Of a stretch of 64,000 bases of DNA, positions 55,556 to 64,000 are shown one piece after another. Both the position numbers and the translations under genes were made by a program. The first letter of the stretch is position 1, and each line of letters starts with the position of its first letter. A model generated the notes under the pieces. The model made no database searches. It saw only the letters and a program-made list of their open reading frames with translations, and had not been told where the DNA came from. The stretch comes from Acheta domesticus. Its lineage: Eukaryota > Arthropoda > Insecta > Orthoptera > Gryllidae. The DNA is taken from positions 101,854,337-101,918,336 of the forward strand of contig JAHLJT010002630.1 of assembly GCA_031308135.1 (NCBI GenBank), given 5' to 3'.

Positions 55556-56542
55556 AGCCGTTTACTGTTCGGAATCAGATGAGTTTCCTTTCACCCATCA
55601 ACTTGGTGATATTCTTTTCAACGGGTCTTGATTTCTAGCGGAACGCGACGGAACGGCGTACAGGTACCTCTGGAATATGTTATTAAATTATATTGCAAAT
55701 ATACAACTTTTTCTATTAAATTCATAATTAATTTGGGACACGTTCCGGTACCTAAAATTTTATAAATCAAGCATCGCTTTACAAAATGGTAGTGACCATG
55801 AAATTGTGGGAAGCAACAAACTACTACGGAGACAATATGCGCAGCAGGGATGCGAAACTGGACTAATCATAACTTTTAGGATTGTAAGTTATTATTGTTC
55901 ATTTTCATAATTCCGTACCGGTTATTGCTAAATTCTAACTTTTTCTGAAACCTTTTCCCCGTGAAATTTTGTTTTGTGCAGAAACAGGGTATGGTACAAA
56001 ATATTTGAATACAATTCTCGGTCGAAATAAATATGTTTCATTTAGTAGAAAAGTAATGGTTATATGAACTTCCTCGGATTTAAGTTTGAATAGAGCCATA
56101 GTTTGTTAAGAGCCGAGGAAATACACAAACGTATTTCCTCTGGCACCGGAAAAACTATAGAATATTCTAAGAAAAACCTATTTTTCCCTTCATTTTTTCA
56201 CATTTTGACATTAATTTAAAGAAACGTGCCAATAATGAAGTGTATGGTAAAAATCGAAGCAACGAGATTGAGAAATATTGCGACAGTGACGGGAGATACA
56301 TTTGGCTTTCAGACCAAATTATATGAATATCTTGTCCGACAAAATAAACTGCGTTGTTTAATACGTAAAATAACATTTTGTAAATCCAGGACTCTGAATA
56401 TGCAACCGTTTCTTTCCAAGATAATATTTACTTCGATGTGTAATTGTTATATTGAGAGTTTTTACAGATTAGGAATGTATGGATGTCAGAATCAACGGGT
56501 AACCCATAACTCGAGCAGATTAGAAGCTTTTGAGCTCTTGGT
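55556..56542. other. Spacer
   Basis: AT-rich. A 120-codon frame at 56226-56588 runs into repeat C and has no domain. Confidence 0.4.
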
Positions 56543-56635
56543 ACATCTATTTATTTATTTGTCAAAAAACTGTAAAAACTGTATATGACGTGTGGGGAAA
56601 GAGATTTATCTGCGCGCATTTTCATGGCAAAAAAA
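56543..56635 (-). repeat. Dispersed repeat family C, reversed
   Basis: TCTATTTATTTATTTGTC, TATATGACGTGTGGGGAAAG and TCTGCGCGCATTTTCATGG are the reverse of 50855-50935. Confidence 0.6.
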
Positions 56636-58540
56636 AAAGTCCGTCAAGAGTTCAGTCTACATTAGGGTAGTGTAAAAGATATGCAAGATTGGCGCAGATT
56701 TTCGTAGATTTTCGTAGTTTCGAACCAAAAACCCACGACTAGTAAAACTTCCCTCATTAGCCCAACATTCGGGGATTTGGAGAATGCAATATTGTTCACG
56801 AGTCTCCCTATCCTCTGTCTCCCCAACACGCATGCCTTGATGCACAACACAAACAAATGTGGTCAAACAAAAAAGGTGGCCAAACAAATAATACTTTTTA
56901 TTTTTTACTGATAAGTTACAAATTGTTATTCCCTTCGATACGGAGTTCAGTATACGCTGCGTAACTAACTGGATCGAGAGGATCATGGGGACGAGAGAAA
57001 TGTGAAAACAGTTGAACGATATTACATGTTTCCTCACTGAGGGAATTGTAAGAGGGTTTTGTGGAAGGGAATTATGGGAGAGAAATATGAAATGACAAAC
57101 TGAGTCAAGTTAACGTCTAGCTGATTAGTAAATCAACATCAATATTATTAGGTAAAAATATGGTAAAAAATGTATGTACCACGAGCGTTAACCGGTTCTA
57201 ATGATCCCGGAAGACAGAAATACCTCGGACTTTTTGTTGCTGCTCGATCATTAAAACCTTTAATATGCCCTTGGTACATAAATAACTATTAAATGAAAAG
57301 CGTCAAAAAACATATAGGTTCACTTTTTCTAATACTAATTCGTAGAATAGAGGAAGTATAATGCTGCGATAAAAAGGGCCAATTTTTACTTTTTCGTAAA
57401 TACGTAGTAATAAGTTTTGTAACGACGAAGGAAAATTTTCCAATTAAAAAACGTTTTGTGAGTTCCTGATATCACAAAGGTTGAATTTCCTTGTTCCTAT
57501 ACGTGGTATATTACTTTCACGTGTACATGGTAGTGTTAAATTCCACGTTTTAGGAGTCTGTGATACCTAAAAAGTGTTTTTCGTCTCCTCGCTTCAAAAC
57601 CTATATATTTGGCAGAGAATTTATACGCATCAAGGGGAGCTTTGATGGAAATAATCATTTCCGAACTCTTGCTATTTGTGTATTACACTTTTTAGTACAT
57701 TTCAAACATATTTTATTATTTTCTTGCAAAACTGATATCCAAAATACAATTTTCGCTCTATAAAATAAACACCAAACACGGGCTGACATAGTTGTTACAT
57801 CTACAGACAGAAAAGAAAAGAATAATTTAATATCAAAATTCTGCATTTTATAAGACGAGGACAAATTCCAGTATGCCAGGCATCTCCTCTTTTGAATTGG
57901 TTCTGTTTTAGCCCGGGGTAAAGGAGAGTCCATTACCTACCTGATTTCACGAACGTGCCCTAACCTATTACTATTCATGCCCATATTCCCTAATGGCACA
58001 TCAAAAGCAAAACGAGAGCGTAACGCATTTACATAAACATTACAGATGTACGCACGTATGTTATCGATTCTTGTCGCAAATGAATACAAAACGAGAAACA
58101 CACAATGTCTACTCCCAGAATAAGTCCGCATCTGGCACTATACAATTGCACTGCAGGAAATGGCGCACCAGCGCGCCTGTCGGACACGCGAAAAACCAGA
58201 GGAACGAGTTGAACATCGCGGACCGTTGTGGCTGGTTTCATTTGTTTTTGTCGGCCGGAATTCGCCGCTGCTGGCAGCCGAAGCATAAACAGATAAACAA
58301 GTCATTAATTGCGATTCAAATAATTATAATTGAAAATCAATTCATTATCACGAGAGAGTCGTCTAAACGGAATGAGTGGGCGGGGAGTACATGAACACAA
58401 ATTGGACAAAGTGGAATTAATTACCTTTTAAAAGGATTCCCGATAGAGAGAGAGGTAGCGGCCTGCATTGTGAGGAACATGGATCACTAGGGAATCACGG
58501 GAAAAATGGTCAGGCGAAGTCGTGCGTCGGTATCTGCCTC
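56636..58540. other. AT-rich spacer
   Basis: No supported gene, array or paired termini found. Confidence 0.4.
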
Positions 58541-58604
58541 CTTTTCGAGGTGATACGACCTACATCCTATGACAAAGAGTAGAAAGTAATCTTATGAATT
58601 TATT
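58541..58604 (+). repeat. Direct repeat beside a nested SINE, left copy
   Basis: CTCCTTTTCGAGGTGATACG, ACCTACATCCTATGACAAAG and GTAATCTTATGAAT match 59456-59516 imperfectly on the other side of the SINE block. Confidence 0.55.
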
Positions 58605-58710
58605 AATTAACTGATTGATCGAAGATTCAGGACGCGTCAACAGCTTAGTCCAGAAAGTATAGTCCATGTTTTTACTGCGGAAGGTGGCGATAATGCGATA
58701 AGGTGGCGAT

Positions 58711-59088
58711 AATTGGTGCGATTTGCGGATTCGATGGTGTGACGGTTAGCGTATCGGACTGTTATACCCATGTTCGCGGGTTCAAACTCGATCGAAGCCG
58801 TGGATGTTTAAGGCCGAAAAAATCCTTCGTACGCCTTCCTTCGGAGGGGAAGTAAAGCCGGCTGTCCCATGTTAGTAGATTTACTTGCATGTAAAAGATC
58901 CTCAAGCCTAAATGACGCCTCTGAGCTAAATTCAAATCGCCTGTTTCGTCGCCCGAGGTAATACCTTCTTTCTCCGCTAGGTGAAAGGAGCGAAGCGAAA
59001 TTTGCGTGGTCAGACGGAAGAGCGGGCCTGATGGCCCGAGTCTCGCCACGTAAAATAAGGCATTAACTATAACTAACTATAACTATAA
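58711..59088 (+). mobile_element. SINE family II
   Basis: tRNA-like head with GATGGTGTGACGGTTAGCG (A box region) and GGTTCAAACTC (58779-58789). The body includes GGAGGGGAAGTAAAGCCGGC and GGGCCTGATGGCCCGAGTCTC. The tail is (CTATAA/CTAACTATAA)n. Seen once in the window. Confidence 0.75.
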
Positions 59089-59258
59089 TCTTCCCTAGCT
59101 GGATGGCGAGATCCGGCGCCGACCTACCCGTCAGCGTGCAGGGTTTTCTCCAACCAGGTATCTCCCACCAGCGGGGCACCGCCCCAGCCCGGTCGAGCTT
59201 TGAGCTTCCGACATGTGTGGTAATGTAGTGCATGTAAGGGTAAGTGTGTGTATGTATA

Positions 59259-59406
59259 GTGCGATTTTTTTAACTTTGCCCCTGAGAGGAATCAACTGTT
59301 TCGCTGCCATCCAATCGGGAGCTTCTATTTCGCTAAAGTGACGTCACTATGGTGAATATATTGGATGAAACCGTCAACAGTATGGGCAAAGTTGCGAAAA
59401 TCGCAG
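59259..59406. mobile_element. TATA-flanked MITE inside a SINE
   Basis: Left GTGCGATTTTTTTAACTTTG and, from the right, CTGCGATTTTCGCAACTTTG, then CCC. TATA at 59255-59258 and 59407-59410. SINE I sequence resumes directly afterwards. Confidence 0.85.
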
Positions 59407-59455
59407 TATAAGGGGTAAGGATAATACAACGAAGAAGGAAAGATCGCCCGTGGCC

Positions 59456-59516
59456 TCCTTTTCTACACCAATAGACCTACATCTTGATACAAAGGCTAGA
59501 CGGTAATCTTAGATGA
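59456..59516 (+). repeat. Direct repeat beside a nested SINE, right copy
   Basis: CTCCTTTTCTACACCAATAG, ACCTACATCTTGATACAAAG and GTAATCTTAGATGAAT; see the left copy at 58541. Confidence 0.55.
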
Positions 59517-59825
59517 ATGACTTTTGCATGGTTTACGCAGGATCAAATATGTCTTACTTTCAATTACTTCTTTCACGAAGTCGGGTAGATTATATTATGT
59601 TTGCACAAAAATACGTCTTTTCATTCTAAGCAACCTTCTCCTGAATTTTATCAAGAAAGGTTTATAAAGGAAATGCAATATTGTTAATTTTAATTGCATG
59701 TTAAAGTGCATATTTCAGAATTGTTAGTTCATAAAAGCGTACTCCAAGATATTTTAAGGCATAAAAATCTTCTCCCTAATCATCATTGTTTCACTTCAAA
59801 ATATCATCGACCCCTCAGGGGTCGA
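59517..59825. other. Spacer
   Basis: AT-rich, no gene seen. Confidence 0.4.
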
Positions 59826-60802
59826 ACATGGAGAGGTGGCTCAGGGCATCAACTGACGTCACTGCAATGCCTCTGACCGGGAGGTCCTAGGTTCGAGTCC
59901 CAACGGTGGAAGGATTTTATACACTACCTACGTAGATAAGTCGAATTCATTCAAAGTCAGTAGGAGAATTCTAGCAACCGGCTGCTCCAACCGTTGGTTT
60001 TTCGTGGTTTCTCCGATCAACACCAGGCGAATGCCGGAGCAGTACCCTAACAAACGGGCCACGGATCGCGTGCGATCTTTCCTTCCTCTTCCTCGTTCTG
60101 TCCTCACACCTTAATTACACGCACTCACACTAATAGGCACAGGGGCGTAGCGTCCATGGATGTGGGTGATGTGTTACATACCCTGACAATATCAGCTATT
60201 TTATTTTAAAACGATTGTAAATTGTCAATTTGTTATTTCTTTTTCTTCAAAATATTTCATTATATTTCAAACATTGCGCCATTGAGAACTCGATTCTTCA
60301 CAAGGATGAACGAATCATTCTGAAATGCCGCCTAGCCCATAGAGGAGAGATACAAGCCTGCGCTGTGAATCAGATGCACCGTGACCCGGTACATCCAGGG
60401 TGCCTTCAGTGGTGCCTACGAAAAAGCGAAACTTTACGAAACTTCATTGTTCTCTTCGGTGTTTGTAAGAGAACAAGGTTAGTTAATGAACATTGTCGCT
60501 TTATTTAAGTTTTATTACCTTATTTCAATGCATTTAGCAACTATATATTTGTAGCCAATTTAGGTTAAGGATTGTACTGGTTGAATGCACACAGGGTATG
60601 TGACTATGCAATACACATCTGTACCCTGGAATGGCGAGCACCACGCGATCCAAACTGCCTACATAAATATGGAGTCGTATTTTGTGCACAAATTATAGCA
60701 CGTGAGAAACAGTTAAATATTTGTAAAAAATATGAGAGGATAGAATTTTATTTAAACAGCCAACACATGCTATGTTGAGCAATACAAGGTGGTACAAGGG
60801 AA

Positions 60803-61159
60803 AAATAGGGAAATTCTGTCACACTTCATTCGAGATGTATGGTTTTTTGGAAGACAAGGGCTTGTACTTTCTAGCCATAATGAAAATAGGGGATCATCAA
60901 ATAGAGAAAATTTCATGTAATATATAAGTGAAATAATGAAATATGATAAAACTGACAAGGATGATATGAAAGTTCCAATGTTTCGTGCAATTTCACCAGA
61001 AATTCAGATTCATTGGATTTCAAGTGTAAGCACGGTAATGTCCCCTGAAATTAAAAATAAAATTTTTAAAGCATCGTTTGTCTCCGCCATACTGGATGAA
61101 ACCCTTGATGTAAGCAGCAAAAAGGACAACTGTCAACTGCTTTTCATTACGTGTCTGTA
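60803..61159 (+). pseudogene. hAT transposase remnant (DUF4371-like region)
   Basis: Reads IRDVWFFGRQGLVLSSHNEN, GSSNRENFM, stop, YISEIMKYDKTDKDDM, then ISPEIQIHWIS and FVSAILDETLDVSSKKDNCQ. The order FxGxQxLxxxxHxE, N.ENF, I..YD and LDET.DVS fits the ZMYM/hAT transposase family with a DUF4371 region. The DET motif carries one conserved acidic residue. The downstream catalytic and dimerisation parts are missing, so it is inactive. Confidence 0.75.
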
Positions 61160-61311
61160 AATTGATTTATTTTCTCTTTCCTATTATATTTTTATTATAG
61201 ATCATTGTTTTCCATTTTATAAATTATTCCAATTCTATTGGGTTCGAAATGATATGAAGTGGAGAATTTTGAAAATCATTGGGTTTGATAGTGCTCTTAT
61301 TATTAAAGTAT

Positions 61312-61380
61312 GAGGACACACATTTATATTTTGCTAGGTCATGATATGTTCACGACCTAGCAAAATATAAATGTGTCCTC
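61312..61380. repeat. Long hairpin inside the hAT element
   Basis: Left arm 61312-61340 and right arm 61354-61380 pair across all 27 right-arm bases with one 2-base bulge. Words TTTATATTTTGCTAGGTC and the complement; loop of about 13 bases. Confidence 0.9.
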
Positions 61381-61678
61381 GTCAACTTTTCTAACTTTCA
61401 ATCAGTAAACTACATGAAGTACGTGAGCTATTATTACTTTTACTGGATCAGATTTTATTTTAAATATACAAATTATTTGTGTGTAATAATTGATCAAAGT
61501 GACAGAAATGGTATTGGTGAATGAGAAATATTTAAATTATAATTAAAGTTTTAAATTATTTTCTCATTTCTCGAGTTACATACCCTAAGCCAAAACTCAG
61601 GCTAAGCCACTGAATAGGCACTACATTACCACACATGACGGGAGACCGGTCGGGAGCTTGGAATGGGCCACATCCCAG

Positions 61679-61854
61679 CAGAGGCGTATCTAAGTATTCA
61701 GGCGCCTATGGCAGCCATAGAATTTGCGCCCCTGTCAGAATACTTCAAATTAAGGTTCTTGTTATTTATTTTAGCCATTATACTCTAAACAGCGCCCCTT
61801 GTGAGTGGCGCCCAAGGCACGTGCCATGTCTGCCATACCCTGCATACGCCTCTG
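61679..61854. mobile_element. hAT-type MITE (176 bp)
   Basis: CAGAGGCGTATCTAAG and, from the right, CAGAGGCGTATGCAGG. A perfect 8-bp duplication CATCCCAG lies at 61671-61678 and 61855-61862. Confidence 0.9.
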
Positions 61855-61862
61855 CATCCCAG

Positions 61863-62236
61863 ACTATCGCGTAGCCGTTCGTAACTGGTGCATGCCAGAC
61901 AAAGGAAGCAGGAGGAAGAGTGGGGGTTTTGCAAGTAGGGTGGGAGAAAGAATGTTACTATTAGGGTTTCGTTCGGCATAGTCCGCTCTGAAAACTAAAC
62001 TAATAAAAACGAATCTTGGATCTGATACCATAAATTACAGTTTTGTTTGCTATTTAAAAAAAAAATCTATTTTCGAGAGCACAATTACATCTTCCGTTAT
62101 CTAGTAAGTCTTAGGCAAGGATTGAAACGCATAGCTTGCAAATCTATCGTATACTACTTGTTATGGTTTGCCCTTGTCCAAAAAATATTCTGAAGAGACA
62201 AAATGTATGCGATTGTTCCGACACGCACGCCGCCTC
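61863..62236. other. Spacer
   Basis: No gene seen. Confidence 0.35.
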
Positions 62237-62498
62237 CAGGGGCGGATCCAGCCGATCATTTTGGAGGGGGCCATCATAGATTTTTATTAAACAAGAAACA
62301 TTTTTTATTATTTTGTGTATTATTTTTGTAGTGTGTATATGACACTACACAATTTAATTTTTAAATAATTGCATAATTTTAACATAAAGAAATATTTAAA
62401 TCAATTTTGCCAAATAAAAGAAGGTAACAAACGAAAATTCTAGGTCTTTTGGGGCGGGGGGTATGGCCCTAATGCCCCCCTCCTTGGACCCGCCACTG
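62237..62498. mobile_element. hAT-type MITE (262 bp)
   Basis: CAGGGGCGGATCCAGCC and, from the right, CAGTGGCGGGTCCAAGG, each followed by a G-rich GGAGGGGGSCAT stretch. Flanking 8-mers are only loosely similar. Confidence 0.75.
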
Positions 62499-62940
62499 CG
62501 TCCCACCTAGTTCGCAAATCACAGGCCGTCATTGGTCATAGTAAACTATGAAGCGAGTAACAGTGTCGTAACTCTGTATAAACAAAAAAATAATAATTAT
62601 TTTATATGAAAAACATTTTTTATAAAAATAAATATTTATACGAAAATTGTTTTATATAACGATTATAACATAAAATTAAAATAAAAAGCGTTAATAATAA
62701 ATTTCCAAAGTTTTGGACTACATATTCTCACGCGAGCTTTAAGAAACAAAAGCACAACCAACGCTACTTGTTCCTTGAGGATGAAAGGAATTTCCGTCGT
62801 ATTTTCACCGATTTTGTGAGCTATGCATGAAACATTTAGAATGACGAAAAATATCATTTTTTATTTTTGTTTAATAATATGACGAGATAAGTGACGAATA
62901 ATGATATTTAATAGTGAATATCACTACACGTGATTTTTAG
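62499..62940. other. AT-rich spacer
   Basis: No gene or repeat structure seen. Confidence 0.4.
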
Positions 62941-62942
62941 AG

Positions 62943-63075
62943 CCGTCCATAAATTACGAAACGCAAATTTGGAGTATTTTGACTATCCTCGCATCTCTGT
63001 AATGTTCCATAACGCGCACTTGAAATCCCCCTAACTAATTACGAAACGCTTGCGATACCACCCTCCCGTATAATA
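62943..63075 (+). repeat. Dispersed repeat family D, second copy
   Basis: GCCGTCCATAAATTACGAAACGC and CAAATTTGGAGTATTTTGAC match 3620-3660 in the same orientation. AATTACGAAACGC occurs again at 63037. Confidence 0.5.
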
Positions 63076-63650
63076 AGTAAAAATAAATTATATAACAATA
63101 GAAACAATTTGTATTAATTGTATTTGTTATATATTAATTTTATTTATTTACATTCAACATTCGTTGAACATATCAGCTGGCAGTAGCTCGCTGCTCGGCG
63201 GATGCCGAATGTGTGGAGCGCTTTTCCCAAATGCCGTTTATGAAAACTCCAAATTGTCACCTGGAGCAAAAATTCGGAATTTTTCACATTTTTCGGAAAT
63301 AAAATGTTTTATTATTACGTAGCGCTAAGGGGACCCTTTCAGAGTTTTTAGGTGAGTCACAGCTTCCCCTTCAGTAATTCTTTGAGTGGAACCCTCCCAT
63401 GCTATTGCCTGCTCTGTAGGGAAGGCAACAACGTCAACAAGCTATCACTAAAAAACGTATCAGTAAAAAATAAACGTTTTTATTTTCACACGACAAATTT
63501 TCCTAGTCAATAAAGAAAAAACAGTCTACAATGAGAATGAAATTATAACTTTAAAAACACAAATATTGGTCTTGGTTGTTTGGAATGGTTCCTGTCAGTC
63601 CTGTGTCACTAGATAGGGCAAATTCGGTGCTTATTTGAATTTTGAGGAGA
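63076..63650. other. Spacer
   Basis: AT-rich; no supported gene. Confidence 0.4.
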
Positions 63651-63659
63651 GAGAATTTG

Positions 63660-63880
63660 ATTGGTCCGCCATCTTGACCCCACTTTTTTGGGCCAATAGA
63701 AGTCGATGTATGCGCGATGGTGCAGCGATCTACAGGCCACCCCCCCTAATTATCCACGTACTGCCGTGTGGCAATTGTTCACGGCTGTATTTGTAAAGTG
63801 TTTGACAAGTTACCCGCCAGTTATAACGGTGTCTCGGTCGGTGTTTTTGTGTGTTTCGTGTGTTTTGTGTTACAATTCAG
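63660..63880 (+). promoter_or_regulatory. Candidate promoter of a gene running off the window
   Basis: Two CCAAT-type boxes facing each other (ATTGG at 63660, CCAAT at 63693), then a GT-rich stretch and a TCAGT initiator-like word at 63877-63881. The start codon at 63933 follows. All elements are weak singly. Confidence 0.25.
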
Positions 63881-63932
63881 TGTGTTTTGCGTGCAGAAGA
63901 GGGTGTTGTGTTTTCCGTATTTCTTGTCAGTA

Positions 63933-64000
63933 ATGCCAAAATTTACGCCCAATTGCCGAAACAGCAAGACGAAAGACTGCACCGCCACACATGGTTATTT
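63933..64000 (+). CDS. Possible gene start, cut by the window end
   Basis: An ATG in fair context (CAGTAATGCC) opens a frame of 22 complete codons, MPKFTPNCRNSKTKDCTATH and on, to the edge. The Cys, His and Lys-rich start recalls zinc-binding N-termini such as THAP domains, but the Cys spacing does not fit THAP as I know it. TTTCCGTATTTCTTGTCAG just before could also be a splice acceptor. I cannot assign a function. Confidence 0.3.
   Translation, partial: MPKFTPNCRNSKTKDCTATHGY

Larger units (their letters stand above)
58605..59450 (-). mobile_element. SINE family I, reversed, split twice
   Basis: Pieces 58605-58700 (tail end, GATTGATCGAAG..GGACGCGTCAACAGC), 59089-59254 (GCTGGATGGCGAGATCCGGC to TAAGTGTGTGTATG) and 59411-59450 (AGGGGTAAGGATAATACAACG..GATCGCCCGTGGCC). 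The head is missing. Split by SINE II and by a TATA-flanked MITE. Confidence 0.75.
60140..61612 (+). mobile_element. hAT element with transposase remnant (1473 bp)
   Basis: Left CAGGGGCGTAGCG and, from the right, CAGTGGCTTAGCC. A perfect 8-bp duplication AATAGGCA lies at 60132-60139 and 61613-61620. Interior AT-rich and partly coding-like. Confidence 0.9.
59826..61661 (+). mobile_element. SINE family I, split by a hAT element
   Basis: Head and body at 59826-60139: A box GTGGCTCAGGGC, B box GGTTCGAGTCCC, GGGCCACGGATCGCGTGCGA. Continuation at 61613-61661 (ACTACATTACCACACATGACGGGAG...). The rest of the 3' part is missing. Confidence 0.85.

Overview
The window looks like animal nuclear DNA, most probably from an insect or other arthropod. 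It is AT-rich and gene-poor. It has GT-AG introns, tRNA-derived SINEs, hAT, Tc1/mariner, Harbinger and Mutator-type DNA transposons, an R4/Dong-type LINE cluster in AAT microsatellites, and many minisatellites. There are no operons, ribosome binding sites, rRNA genes, tRNA genes or CRISPR arrays. I cannot name the species.

One host gene family is well supported. A two-exon gene (leader exon about 573-833, intron 834-5449, coding exon from 5450) encodes a 481-residue protein with six 22-residue charged helical repeats followed by ankyrin repeats. A diverged tandem copy lies 23.6 kb downstream (leader about 24169-24437, intron 24438-26820, coding exon from 26821). It keeps the leader, both splice sites, an almost unchanged linker and the ankyrin part, but lacks the 22-residue repeats. 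It is broken by frameshifts, and its last segment is amplified about five times. Homology between the copies runs from about 545 to 7520 and from about 24140 to 28460. The last 70 bases may hold the start of another gene.

Layout: 1-7.5 kb, ankyrin gene copy 1 with a Harbinger MITE in its intron and a hAT MITE just after its stop codon. 7.5-14.2 kb, AT-rich spacer with dispersed repeats. 14.2-18.4 kb, a 23-bp minisatellite and four R4/Dong-type fragments. 18.8-20.5 kb, a dead Tc1-like transposon. 21 kb, a near-perfect palindromic MITE. 24.1-28.5 kb, ankyrin copy 2. 30-31 kb, a 108-bp minisatellite. 32-34.8 kb, nested SINEs with a Mutator-like and a hAT element. 38-41 kb, hAT and mariner-type MITEs. 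42.7-44.6 kb, a hAT element filled with SINEs. 45-48.4 kb, G-rich repeats, palindromic MITEs and a 13-bp modular satellite. 49-56 kb, hAT elements, a third SINE family and a 121-bp satellite. 58.5-62.5 kb, several layers of nested SINE, MITE and hAT insertions.

The genes do not form a visible pathway. The window is mainly a duplicated host gene and a record of transposition. Many insertions can be ordered in time because one element splits another and leaves a target-site duplication.
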